Shown: one piece after another, positions 26,517 to 35,181 of the stretch
Numbering within the stretch: the stretch's first letter is position 1
Layout of the letters: every line of letters starts with the position of its first letter
NCBI RefSeq assembly: GCF_041320595.1
Contig: NZ_CP166625.1
Coordinates: 5,020,001-5,084,000, forward strand
Origin: Pleomorphomonas sp. PLEO
Lineage (GTDB): Bacteria; Pseudomonadota; Alphaproteobacteria; Rhizobiales; Pleomorphomonadaceae
Reading direction: 5' to 3'
DNA: 64,000 nt
Program-made: the position numbers and the translations under genes
Notes under the pieces: model-generated
Seen by the model: only the letters and a program-made list of their open reading frames with translations
Databases searched by the model: none
What the model was told of the DNA's origin: nothing

Positions 26517-27620
26517 TCAGAGCGCCTCGGTACCCTCCGCCAGCTCGAGCCGCGGGGCTTGCTCGGCTCGGTCTTCCTTGCGCCTTGATACCGCCGCCGA
26601 TCGAATGTCAGCTGCGAGCTCGTCGACGCGCGCCGGATCGGCGTCCCAGGCGAACATGAACCGGGCGCCGCCACCGATGAAGGTATAGAAGCGCCAGCCT
26701 CGACGGCGCAGTTCGTCCAGCACCGGCTCCGGAGCGCTCAGAAACACTGAGTTCGCCTCTACCGGGAAGAGGAATTCGATGCCGGCCTCACCGGCAATCG
26801 CCGCCGCCAATCGCGCCGCGCAGGCATTGCCGTGACGAGCATTGCGGAGCCAGGCGCCACTTTCCAGCATGCCGATCCATGGCGCCGACAGGAACCGCAT
26901 TTTCGAGGCAAGCTGCCCGGCCTGCTTGCACCGATAGTCGAAATCCTCAGCCAAAGCCTTGTCGAAGAAGATGACGGCCTCACCAACGGCCATGCCGTTC
27001 TTGGTCCCGCCGAAACAAAGCACGTCGACTCCGGCCTGCCAGGACAACTCGGCGGGCGAACAGCCAAGCGCCGCGCAGGCATGGGCGAAGCGGGCACCGT
27101 CCATGTGCAACTTGAGCCCCAACTCCCGACAGACCGCAGCGATGGCTCGCACCTCATCAAGGCTATAGACGAGGCCGGTTTCGGTCGGCTGGGTGATGGT
27201 TACCACCCGGGGCTTGGGGAAGTGGATGTCGGATCGGCTGGTGGCCAATTCCCTGATAATCGCCGGCGTCAGCTTGAGCGATGTCTGGGGAGCAACGAGC
27301 AGCTTCGATCCGTTGGAAAAGAACTCAGGCGCGCCACACTCGTCAGTCTCCACATGCGCCGACGAGGCGCAGATGACGCTATGGAACGACTGGCAAAGAG
27401 ACGCCAAGGCCAGCGAATTGGCAGCGGTGCCGTTGAACACGAAAAAGACCTCGCAGTCCTTTTCAAAAAGATGTCGAAAAGCGTCGGCTGCGCGCTGGGT
27501 CCAGTGATCTTCGCCGTAGGCTATAGCCGATCCGCCGTTGGCCCGTTCCATCTCGGCCCAAGCCTCTGGACATATGCCGGCGTAATTGTCGCTTGCGAAC
27601 TGCTGGGCGGAATTGGCCAC
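26517..27620 (-). CDS. ltaE: low-specificity L-threonine aldolase (beta-eliminating lyase family)
   Basis: PLP fold-type-I enzyme of 367 residues, predicted to cleave L-threonine and L-allo-threonine to glycine and acetaldehyde. Motifs: FASDNYAGICPEAW at the N-terminus, SSAHVETDECGAPE, the cofactor Asp174 in HMDGARFAHA, and the PLP lysine Lys207 in CFGGTKNGMA. The start is GTG at 27620, preceded by AGAGGAAG. The start codon lies inside an 8-bp stem that can form with the leader (see the leader entry), so translation is probably regulated. It converges on the cystathionine gamma-lyase gene. Confidence 0.88.
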   Translation of the reverse strand: MANSAQQFASDNYAGICPEAWAEMERANGGSAIAYGEDHWTQRAADAFRHLFEKDCEVFFVFNGTAANSLALASLCQSFHSVICASSAHVETDECGAPEFFSNGSKLLVAPQTSLKLTPAIIRELATSRSDIHFPKPRVVTITQPTETGLVYSLDEVRAIAAVCRELGLKLHMDGARFAHACAALGCSPAELSWQAGVDVLCFGGTKNGMAVGEAVIFFDKALAEDFDYRCKQAGQLASKMRFLSAPWIGMLESGAWLRNARHGNACAARLAAAIAGEAGIEFLFPVEANSVFLSAPEPVLDELRRRGWRFYTFIGGGARFMFAWDADPARVDELAADIRSAAVSRRKEDRAEQAPRLELAEGTEAL

Positions 27621-27756
27621 GTGAACTTCCTCTCTTTCTCAGAAAGCGGAGCGACGCACGTGGCTGTAATCCCGTTGGTTGCCGGTCGGCCACATCCCCC
27701 TCTCGCGAAGGGCACCACCTTGCTCGGGAGCAGGTTGGTGTCGGGCGTCTCCCGAC
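27616..27756 (-). promoter_or_regulatory. structured 5' leader of ltaE with alternative start-codon hairpin
   Basis: On the minus strand five helices can be drawn. H1 is GTCGGG/CCCGAC (27756-27740). H2 is an 11-bp stem with TGCT-CCCG-AGCA tip (27740-27713). H3 is CCCT/AGGG (27712-27698). H4 is ATGTGGC (27695-27689) with GCCACGT (27664-27658), 7 pairs. H5 is GCCACGTG (27664-27657) with CACGTGGC (27623-27616), 8 perfect pairs that enclose the GTG start and put the ribosome site in its loop. H4 and H5 share one strand and exclude each other, the usual layout of a translational riboswitch. I match it to no class I know. Confidence 0.5.
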
Positions 27757-28245
27757 TCTTGATGCTTTACTGGCAATTACCACTAAGACAGGAAGCCGGC
27801 AACTGCTTGTCCCGGCCGAAACGAGCAATAGCGGCTCGGTCGCCGCGACGCGCATCACTGATCGAGCCCATACGGAACACATCGTATTCCGTTGCCTGAG
27901 CAATGGCTCCATCCTGTTCCACGCAGGTGCCATGCCGGTCTGCGTTACGAGCTCCCGCAGCTTGGCAGTTGCTCTCGCCCCAAAGCACGGCACAGCGGCG
28001 GCTTGCGGCATATCAAGTCGCAACGCTCAAAACTGGATATTCTTCGACCTTGAAGGGCGTAACTTGTCCCGATCATGGTCGCTCGACCGCACTATCGTCC
28101 GTGTTGACGTCGGTCGACGCAGATGGTCTTGAGCGACAAACGCGTTGCCTGTGATCGATCATCACACAGGCGGAACAATAAATCGCGCAGACGCGAAAGC
28201 AGGTCGGCGCGTATCAGAGAATTGGCTAGCAAGGGGATACGGAAT
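27757..28245. other. remaining intergenic region between ltaE leader and the next PLP gene
   Basis: About 490 bases. TTGCCG-N17-TAATTG (27802 to 27774 on the minus strand) is a weak promoter candidate placed just before the ltaE leader. No gene is supported; long open frames on the plus strand read through the structured leader and look artefactual. Confidence 0.35.
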
Positions 28246-29751
28246 ATGGCGCGGCTCGGTTTGGAACGTAACGTCGTCGACACACAGGTGCTAGACCGAA
28301 CCGTCGCTCGCCTAGGACAAGAGGGCGTGCTGCTGCCCACTCTCGGGCAGCTGGCGAACCCGACGACCATTCCCGACGGCGTGCGCCAGCGCCTCGCCAA
28401 CGTCGATCCCGACGTCGCAAACCCGCTCAACCTGTTTCGCGTGCATTGGTTCAACGACACGGCCCGCAGCGGTCTGACCGACACGCCTGTCTACGTCGAG
28501 GTTCCAAGCGAACTCACCGGCGTCAAGGCCCGCATCGTTCTCGCGCTCGGCAACCGCTTCCCGATGATCCGCGCCCACAAGGTGCTGGCGGCCTACGGCT
28601 GCCTCGTGCCGCGCCTCGTCACCGGCCAGTTCGATCCCAGCCATCACAAGGCGATTTGGCCGTCCACCGGCAACTACTGCCGCGGCGGCGTCGCCATCTC
28701 GCGCATTCTCGGCTGCCATGGCGTCGCCGTGCTGCCGGAGAACATGAGCCGCGAGCGCTTCGACTGGCTCGACAAGTGGGTGGTGGATAGCTCCGACGTC
28801 ATCAAGACGCCGGGCTCAGAAAGCAACGTCAAGGAAATCTATGACGAATGCGCCCGGCTCGACAGCGATGCCGACAACATTATCTTCAACCAGTTCTGCG
28901 AGTTCGGAAACTATCTCGTCCACCGCACCTGCACCGGCGCGGCGCTGGAGACGCTGTTCAAGGCGATCACCAAGGACCGTCCGGGCTCGAAACTTGCTGC
29001 CTTCGTTTCGGCCTCCGGATCGAGCGGCACGCTGGCGGCCGGCGACCACCTCAAGGAACGCCATGGCACGAAGATCGTCGTCGTCGAGGCGACCGAGTGC
29101 CCGACGCTGTTGGAAAACGGCTTCGGCGAGCACAACATTCAGGGCATCGGCGACAAGCACGTGCCCTACATCCACAACGTCATGAACACCGACATGGTGG
29201 CCGGCGTCAGCGACACCGACACCGATCGCTTGATCGTTCTGTTCAACACCGAAGTTGGCCGCAACTACCTCGTGGAGCGGCGTGGCATCGATCCGAAGCT
29301 GGTGGCGGAGCTCTCCAATCTCGGCTTGTCGTCGATCTGCAACATGCTGGCGGCTATCAAGACGGCCAAATACTACGACATGGGCCCGGATGACGTCATC
29401 GTCTCGCTGGCAACCGATGGCGCCGCCATGTACGGCAGCGAGATCGACAAGGTGATCAAGCGCGATTTCGGCAATAGGTTCGACACGGTGGCAGCGGGCG
29501 AGACCTGGGGCCGCTCGCTGGCAGCGGCATCGACCAGCGACCTGCTCGAAATGACCCATATCGACCGCAAGCGCGTGTTCAACCTCGGCTACTTCACCTG
29601 GGTGGAGCAGCAGGGCGTCGACATCGACGACTTCAAGGCCCGCGCCAAGCAATCCTACTGGGATGGTCTGCTCGATCTCGTGCCCGCCTGGGACGAAATG
29701 ATTGCCGACGTCAACGCCAAGAGCGGCGCCGCCAAGAAGCTGGGTCTCTAG
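28246..29751 (+). CDS. fold-type-II PLP-dependent enzyme of unknown reaction
   Basis: 501 residues, related to the tryptophan-synthase-beta/cysteine-synthase superfamily but larger. The PLP lysine is probably Lys112 in FPMIRAHKVLAAYG, the substrate loop WPSTGNYCRGG corresponds to the STGN-type loop, and SASGSSGTLAAG is the phosphate-binding glycine loop. A domain after about residue 390 (DMGPDDVIVSLATDGAAMYG) completes it. The start at 28246 has AAGGGG upstream; the frame is open earlier but reads as non-protein. Four bases separate it from the next PLP gene, so they form a pair. The substrate is unknown; a lyase or synthase on an amino acid is likely. Confidence 0.75.
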   Translation: MARLGLERNVVDTQVLDRTVARLGQEGVLLPTLGQLANPTTIPDGVRQRLANVDPDVANPLNLFRVHWFNDTARSGLTDTPVYVEVPSELTGVKARIVLALGNRFPMIRAHKVLAAYGCLVPRLVTGQFDPSHHKAIWPSTGNYCRGGVAISRILGCHGVAVLPENMSRERFDWLDKWVVDSSDVIKTPGSESNVKEIYDECARLDSDADNIIFNQFCEFGNYLVHRTCTGAALETLFKAITKDRPGSKLAAFVSASGSSGTLAAGDHLKERHGTKIVVVEATECPTLLENGFGEHNIQGIGDKHVPYIHNVMNTDMVAGVSDTDTDRLIVLFNTEVGRNYLVERRGIDPKLVAELSNLGLSSICNMLAAIKTAKYYDMGPDDVIVSLATDGAAMYGSEIDKVIKRDFGNRFDTVAAGETWGRSLAAASTSDLLEMTHIDRKRVFNLGYFTWVEQQGVDIDDFKARAKQSYWDGLLDLVPAWDEMIADVNAKSGAAKKLGL

Positions 29752-29755
29752 GGCC

Positions 29756-31039
29756 ATGGTGATGTTTCGTTGCCACGGCTGCGGTGCCGAGGTCGATGCC
29801 GGCGTTCGGTTGGCGTTCCGCTGTCCGAATTCCAGCTTGGGCGGCGATGACGTCGACCATGTGCTCGCGGTCAAGAGCGAAGCGCCGTCGCCGTCAATCG
29901 GCAACGAAACCGACCCTTTCCTGCGCTACCGAGCCTGGCTTTCTCCCTACCGGTTGGCGCGGTCATCAGGGCTTGCCGACTCCGCCTGGGGAGATCTTGT
30001 CGGCCAGCTCGACCAGGCCCTGACGGCCATTGACGGGCGCGGCTTCCGGGTTACGCCGATGGCTGACCAGCGTCCGCTCGCAGAAGCTATTGGTCTGCCA
30101 GGAGCGCTGTGGGTCAAGGACGAAACCCACAACGTGTCGGGCTCCCACAAGGCGCGTCATCTGATGGGTGTGATGCTCTACCTGCGCATCCTGGAGGCAG
30201 CCCGATTGCCGGCCGGCGAAAACCTTCGGGCGCGGCGGCTGGCAATCGCGTCTTGTGGCAACGCGGCCCTTGCCGCCGCTGTCGTGGCGCGGGCAGCGGA
30301 GTGGCCGCTGGATGTGTTCATCCCGCCCGACGCCGACATGTCGGTAAAGGCACGGCTGAAGGAGCTCGGTGCCCAGATCACCATCTGCGATCGACGCTCA
30401 GGTGAGGCTGGCGATCCCTGCTACCTGCGCTTCCGCGAGGCCGTCGCCTCCGGCGCCATTCCCTTTGGTGTACAAGGCACCGACAACGGGTTGGCGATCG
30501 AGGGCGGTCGCACGCTTGCCTTCGAGATGGCGGAAGAGTTCAGCCGGGTCGGCACGGTGCCTGATGCGCTATTCGTTCAAGTCGGCGGCGGAGCGTTGGC
30601 TAGCGCACTGGCGCAGGGTCTGGCACTGGCGCACGCGAACGGGCTGCTATCGTCGCTTCCCAAGCTGTTCGCCGTCCAGACGGCCGGCTGCGCGCCGTTG
30701 GCCCGCGCCTGGGAGCGCCTCAGCGGGGTAGACCTCCCAACAGCGGTGAGAACGCGATCACAGTTCATGTGGCCCTGGGAAACGACGCCGGTCAGCCTCG
30801 CGCATGGCATTCTCGACGACGAAACCTATGACTGGTGGTCCATTGCCGAGGGTATGCGCGCAAGCGGGGGCTCGACCGTCGTCGTCGACGAGACCCAAGT
30901 CTCGGCGGCCCATAAGGCCGGGCGCCTGCATACCGATATCGTCGCGTCGGCGACCGGAACCGCGGGCCTTGCCGGCGTGATCGCCAAGCCCGAGGCTGGC
31001 AAGCAGATCGCAGTGATTTTTTCCGGCATCGAGAGATAG
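29756..31039 (+). CDS. threonine synthase-like PLP enzyme with Cys-containing N-terminus
   Basis: 427 residues. A short zinc-ribbon-like start (FRCHGCGAEV, then FRCPNS; Cys6, Cys9, Cys23, but the fourth Cys is Ser or absent) precedes a fold-type-II PLP domain with Lys132 in NVSGSHKARHLMG, IASCGNAALAAA as substrate loop and VQVGGGALASAL as phosphate loop. The SHKAR in place of SFKxR and the incomplete ribbon separate it from ordinary threonine synthase. It is translated just after the 501-residue PLP enzyme and ends before a strong shared terminator. Threonine synthase, diaminopropionate lyase or a related lyase are options. Confidence 0.75.
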   Translation: MVMFRCHGCGAEVDAGVRLAFRCPNSSLGGDDVDHVLAVKSEAPSPSIGNETDPFLRYRAWLSPYRLARSSGLADSAWGDLVGQLDQALTAIDGRGFRVTPMADQRPLAEAIGLPGALWVKDETHNVSGSHKARHLMGVMLYLRILEAARLPAGENLRARRLAIASCGNAALAAAVVARAAEWPLDVFIPPDADMSVKARLKELGAQITICDRRSGEAGDPCYLRFREAVASGAIPFGVQGTDNGLAIEGGRTLAFEMAEEFSRVGTVPDALFVQVGGGALASALAQGLALAHANGLLSSLPKLFAVQTAGCAPLARAWERLSGVDLPTAVRTRSQFMWPWETTPVSLAHGILDDETYDWWSIAEGMRASGGSTVVVDETQVSAAHKAGRLHTDIVASATGTAGLAGVIAKPEAGKQIAVIFSGIER

Positions 31040-31071
31040 GCGCACCTTCGCGGCCTTGGCAGCAATAACAA

Positions 31072-31108
31072 GGGCCGCCGCGTCAGGCATCGTCTGACGC
31101 GGCGGCCC
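31072..31108. terminator. 15-bp stem terminator between convergent genes
   Basis: GGGCCGCCGCGTCAG pairs perfectly with CTGACGCGGCGGCCC around a 7-base loop, between the ends of the threonine synthase-like gene (+) and the hydrogenase gene (-). It lacks a clear T-run but its strength and position suggest a bidirectional terminator. Confidence 0.65.
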
Positions 31109-31127
31109 ACTGCGAAGCGCGATATTT

Positions 31128-32882
31128 TCAGCGCTTGTACTCCGGCAGCACCTGATAACTGGTGTGCAGGAGTTCGTGCGCCTCGTGGCCACCGATCTCA
31201 CCGAGGAAGTTGGCGTAGAGTTCCTTGATGTGGGGATTGTGGTGCGAACAGCGCCAGAGACCGGCTTGGTCTTCCTGGTAAAGCCCGGCGGCCCGCTTGC
31301 TTCGGAGTTCGTTGGTGGCGCCATAAGGCTGCCCGCCACCGCCGACACAACCACCGGCGCAAGCCATCACCTCTATGAAGTGATAGGGCGGCTCTTCGCC
31401 CGCCTCACGGGCGGCCCTCACCTTTTCGATCACCTGTTCGACATTGGCGAGGCCGTGAGCGACAGCGACACGGATCTCCTTGCCGGCGACGTTGATCTTG
31501 CCTTCCTTGACGCCCTTGAGGCCACGGGTCATCTCGAAGTCGACGCGCGGTGCATCATGGCCAGTGACATAGTAATGCGCCGTGCGAAGGGCGGCCTCCA
31601 TGACACCGCCAGTGGCGCCGAAGATGGTGCCGGCGCCGGTATAGGCGCCGAGCATATGGTCCGGCTGCTCTTCGGGGATGGCGACGAAATCAATGCCCGA
31701 CTGCTTGATCATGCGCGCGAACTCACGCGTGGTCAGCGATATGTCCACGTCCTGATAGCCCGATGAGCTCATCTCCTTGGAGCGGATGATCTCGGACTTC
31801 TTGGCCGTGCAGGGCATGACCGACACGACGAAGACCTTGGCGGGGTCGATCCCCATTTTGTGCGCGTAATAGGTCTTGGACAGAGCTCCGACCATCTCAT
31901 GCGGCGACTTGCAGCTTGAGAAATGATCGATCATGTCGCCATGGAACTTCTCCATGAAGTCGACCCAGCCCGGACAGCAGCTGGTGATCAAAGGCAGCGC
32001 GCCCGTTCCTTCGAGCAGCCGGCTCTTGAACTCGGAGGCCTCCTCGATAATCGTCAGGTCGGCACCGAAGTTGGTGTCGAACACCGCCTTGAAGCCCATC
32101 CGGCGCAGCGAGGCGTAGATCTTGCCGGTCAGGTTGGCGCCGATTGGGAAGCCAAAAGCCTCGCCAACCGCGACGCGAACGGCGGGCGCGATCTGCACGA
32201 CACAATAGACATCCGGATCCTGCAGCTTGTCCCAGACGGCAACCGTCTCATCATATTCGACGATGGCGCCGGTCGGACAATGGGCCGAGCACTGGCCGCA
32301 CCGCACGCAGGGCGAGTCGGCCAATGGAATGTCGCCAGCCGCCGCGATGCGCGTCTTGAACCCGCGATTGAGGAAGCTCAACGCCCAGACGTTCTGGTGC
32401 TGCTGGCAGACCGTGATGCAGCGACCGCACAACACGCATTTGCGTGGATCCAGCACGATGCTCTTGGTGGAGGTGTCCAGCGGCAGGTCGGGCACTATGT
32501 TCGGCAGATCGGAGGCGTTCATGCCGAAGTCGGCAGCCAGCGCTTGCAACTCGCAGTTCTGATTACGGAGGCAGGTCAGGCACTCGTTCGGGTGACGTGA
32601 CAGCGTCAGTTCCAGGATACCGCGTCGGACCTGGACGATCTCCGGCGTCTCCGTCAGGATATCCATTCCCTCGTCGAGGGGCGTGCAGCACGAGCGCAGC
32701 ATCCTGCCGGTGTTCTTCACCTTGACGATGCAGATGCCGCAGGCCCCGGTCGCCTCGAGATCCGGATGCTTGCAAAGCGTCGGAATCTTCACGTGAACCT
32801 GGCGTGCCGCATCCAGGATGGTGGTTCCCGGGGCAACCTCCACAGGCACGCCGTTAATCGTTGCGTTGATCATGTTTGTCAT
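31128..32882 (-). CDS. hydA: [FeFe]-hydrogenase catalytic subunit
   Basis: 584 residues with every cofactor motif of an M3-type enzyme: N-terminal [2Fe-2S] (C37, C48, C51, C65), a His-ligated [4Fe-4S] (H97, C101, C104, C110), two [4Fe-4S] (C149-C159 and C192-C202), and the H-cluster motifs TSCCPGW (C302 proton relay, C303 ligand), MPCTAKK (C358) and EVMACAGGCVGGGGQP (C508, C512). It should evolve or oxidise H2 with the NADH module encoded upstream. The start is set at the ATG at 32882; the upstream extension overlaps the previous gene. The maturases HydE, HydF and HydG are not in this window. Confidence 0.95.
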   Translation of the reverse strand: MTNMINATINGVPVEVAPGTTILDAARQVHVKIPTLCKHPDLEATGACGICIVKVKNTGRMLRSCCTPLDEGMDILTETPEIVQVRRGILELTLSRHPNECLTCLRNQNCELQALAADFGMNASDLPNIVPDLPLDTSTKSIVLDPRKCVLCGRCITVCQQHQNVWALSFLNRGFKTRIAAAGDIPLADSPCVRCGQCSAHCPTGAIVEYDETVAVWDKLQDPDVYCVVQIAPAVRVAVGEAFGFPIGANLTGKIYASLRRMGFKAVFDTNFGADLTIIEEASEFKSRLLEGTGALPLITSCCPGWVDFMEKFHGDMIDHFSSCKSPHEMVGALSKTYYAHKMGIDPAKVFVVSVMPCTAKKSEIIRSKEMSSSGYQDVDISLTTREFARMIKQSGIDFVAIPEEQPDHMLGAYTGAGTIFGATGGVMEAALRTAHYYVTGHDAPRVDFEMTRGLKGVKEGKINVAGKEIRVAVAHGLANVEQVIEKVRAAREAGEEPPYHFIEVMACAGGCVGGGGQPYGATNELRSKRAAGLYQEDQAGLWRCSHHNPHIKELYANFLGEIGGHEAHELLHTSYQVLPEYKR

Positions 32883-32908
32883 TTCGACCACTTCTCGATC
32901 TCGGAAAA

Positions 32909-34564
32909 TCAGGCTTCGGCAGCCACGGGCTTCTTGAGGCGTTCGGTGAACTCCGATGTGAAGTGCTTGAGCGCCGACAGCACCGGATTGGGCGCTGTCT
33001 GTCCGAGCGCGCAAAGCGAGCCCCTCTGCATGGCTTGAGCGATCATCCTGATGTTTACGATGTCCTCCTCAGTGCCGTCTCCGGCAACGATCTTGTCGAG
33101 AAGATGCAGCATCTGCGTTCCGCCGATACGGCAGGGCGCGCACTTGCCGCAGGACTCATCGACGCAGAAGTCGAGATAAAAGCGAGCGAGTTCGACAACG
33201 CTGTCCTGGTCGTCGATAACGATGAGACCGCCAGACCCCATCATCGAGCCGAGCTGCTGGAGATGCTCATAGGAAATCGGCGTGTCGAATTGGCTTTCCG
33301 GGATCATGCCGCCCGACGGGCCGCCGGTCTGCACGCCCTTCACCTTGCGATCGGTACCTGTGCCGCCGCCGATCGTTTCGACGATCTCGCGGATGGTGAT
33401 GCCCATGGGAACCTCGACGAGGCCGTTGTGAGCGATCTTGCCGGTCAGTGCGAACACCTTGGTGCCCTTCGACTTTTCCGTCCCCTTGGCAGCGAACCAA
33501 TCGGCGCCCTTGAGCAGGATGCGCGGCACGTTGGCAAGCGTTTCGACGTTGTTGACGCAGCTCGGCTTGTCCCAGAGCCCCTTGACCGAGGGGAACGGCG
33601 GGCGCGGGCGCGGCGTGCCGCGCTTTCCCTCGACCGAGGCGATCAGGGCGGTCTCCTCGCCGCAGACGAAGGCGCCGGCGCCCAGGCGGACGTCGAAATC
33701 GAAGCTCCAGCCGGAATTCAGGATGTTGCGGCCAACGAGGCCAGCCTGACGGGCCTGGCGAATGGCCTTCTCGATACGGTCGACGGCCAGTGGATATTCG
33801 GCGCGAATGTAGAACACGCCGTTGGTGGCGTTCATGGCGCGCGCGGCGATCATCATGCCCTCGATCACCGCGTGCGGGTCGCCCTCAAGCACCGAGCGAT
33901 CCATGAAGGCGCCTGGGTCGCCCTCGTCACCGTTGCAGATGACGTATTTGACGTCGGATTCCACACGGCGCGCGAAATCCCATTTTAGACCAGTCGGATA
34001 ACCGGCACCGCCACGACCGCGCAGGCCAGAGGCCAGCATTTCCTTGCAGATTTCCTCGGCCGACATGGTCAAGGCTTTCCTGAGGCCCTGATAGCCACCG
34101 TGGACGAGATAGTCGGCGAGTTTTTCGGGATCGGCATGGCCATTGTTGGAGAGCACGACGCGCTCCTGCATGGCGAAGAAGGCGGCGTGCAGATCGACGA
34201 CGTGGGCGCTAAGCGGCCCGACCGGATTATCGACCGTTTCGCCACTGGCGATCGGAGCGACCACTTCCTCGACGAGGCGTGTCGCCAGATCAGGTGTCAT
34301 TTCACTGAACAGGACATCCTCATGCGCGTTACAGGTCATGCGCACCAAGGGCCCTTTGCTGCACAGGCCCATACAGCCCGTACCGCCAACCTGAACCTTG
34401 CCGTCCAGTCCTCTCGCTGCAATATCGGCCTTGATACGCGCGACGATATCCGCCGCGCCGGATGACTGACAGCCCGTACTCGAGCAGCAGACCAGGCGCA
34501 CTTCCATCGCTTGCTGTTTGGCAAGCTCGGCGGCAGCTTTCACTTCAAGCTCTTCCGGCTTCAT
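32909..34564 (-). CDS. hydB: NADH-linked hydrogenase flavoprotein subunit, NuoF-like
   Basis: 551 residues. An N-terminal thioredoxin-like [2Fe-2S] domain (C26/C27, C32, C64, C68) precedes a NuoF core with GLRGRGGAGYPTGLKW (FMN), NGDEGDPGAFMDR (NADH), CGEETALIASVEG and the [4Fe-4S] motif ESCGKCAPCR with a later Cys in GSLCALGQ. The protein ends about 40 residues after that Cys, so the C-terminal two-[4Fe-4S] ferredoxin domain of HndC and Thermotoga HydB is missing. That domain contributes to electron bifurcation in characterised enzymes, so this complex may be a plain NADH-dependent hydrogenase; this is inference. Confidence 0.93.
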   Translation of the reverse strand: MKPEELEVKAAAELAKQQAMEVRLVCCSSTGCQSSGAADIVARIKADIAARGLDGKVQVGGTGCMGLCSKGPLVRMTCNAHEDVLFSEMTPDLATRLVEEVVAPIASGETVDNPVGPLSAHVVDLHAAFFAMQERVVLSNNGHADPEKLADYLVHGGYQGLRKALTMSAEEICKEMLASGLRGRGGAGYPTGLKWDFARRVESDVKYVICNGDEGDPGAFMDRSVLEGDPHAVIEGMMIAARAMNATNGVFYIRAEYPLAVDRIEKAIRQARQAGLVGRNILNSGWSFDFDVRLGAGAFVCGEETALIASVEGKRGTPRPRPPFPSVKGLWDKPSCVNNVETLANVPRILLKGADWFAAKGTEKSKGTKVFALTGKIAHNGLVEVPMGITIREIVETIGGGTGTDRKVKGVQTGGPSGGMIPESQFDTPISYEHLQQLGSMMGSGGLIVIDDQDSVVELARFYLDFCVDESCGKCAPCRIGGTQMLHLLDKIVAGDGTEEDIVNIRMIAQAMQRGSLCALGQTAPNPVLSALKHFTSEFTERLKKPVAAEA

Positions 34565-34606
34565 AACGGTCCTACTTCATGTCTGGATTGGTTCGATTTC
34601 GGCGGC

Positions 34607-35152
34607 CTATTCGGCGTCGGCGGACTCGGCGGCAACATGCATCGGCTGGTCGTGCTTGACGTGCTCGAGCAGCCCATGGGCGTTGGTGACATCTTGTTTG
34701 CCGTAGACCTTGCCGTTGACCGAAGCGAGCGGCGCAAGGCCGCAACAGCCGAGGCAGCGTACCCCTTGAAGGTGGTATTCGCCGTCAGGCGTGCTTTGGC
34801 CTTCCTTGATCCCGAGCTCATCCTCAACGCCATGCAACAGCTTCGGCGAGCCCTTGATGTGGCAGGCCGTGCCGGTGCACACCGAAATGATGTATTTCCC
34901 CGGACTTTCGAGCTTGAAGTAGTTATAGAAGGTCAGTACCTCATAGATGTTGGCAAGCGGCACGCCCATCTCGCGACCGAGCTTCATGGCAGATTCTCGT
35001 GGCACATAGCCAAGTCGCCCCTGAAGTTCATGCAACGCCATGATCAGGCTGCCTTTTTTCTTCTTCCATTTCTGAGCTAGGACGATGATTTCATCCTCCG
35101 GAGCCTCTTCGGCCTCGGATTCAACGTCATCCACCGCGGTATCTTCACTCAT
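34607..35152 (-). CDS. hydC: NADH-linked hydrogenase [2Fe-2S] subunit, NuoE-like
   Basis: 181 residues of the 24-kDa (NuoE/HndA) family with four [2Fe-2S] cysteines: C92 and C97 in VCTGTACHIKG and C133 and C137 in VRCLGCCGLAP. The N-terminus is unusually acidic (EDTAVDDVESEAEEAPEDE). It is the first gene of the three-gene operon; the next gene starts 42 bases after its stop. It is expected to sit between the flavin subunit and the hydrogenase in electron transfer. Confidence 0.93.
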   Translation of the reverse strand: MSEDTAVDDVESEAEEAPEDEIIVLAQKWKKKKGSLIMALHELQGRLGYVPRESAMKLGREMGVPLANIYEVLTFYNYFKLESPGKYIISVCTGTACHIKGSPKLLHGVEDELGIKEGQSTPDGEYHLQGVRCLGCCGLAPLASVNGKVYGKQDVTNAHGLLEHVKHDQPMHVAAESADAE

Positions 35153-35181
35153 CTTCTTTTGTCCGTGCAGTTTTTGTCGTC

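Noticed and set aside
27616-27780. Glycine or cobalamin riboswitch in the ltaE leader
   Set aside because: The glycine aptamer core (GGAGAG and CTCTCAGG) and the cobalamin box (GCAACTG region) are absent, so the leader is listed as an unassigned structure.
28816-29904. 362-codon minus-strand frame
   Set aside because: Antisense to the 501-residue PLP enzyme; no recognisable motifs.
32876-33988. 370-codon plus-strand frame in the hydrogenase operon
   Set aside because: Antisense to hydB, which has clear FMN, NADH and cluster motifs.
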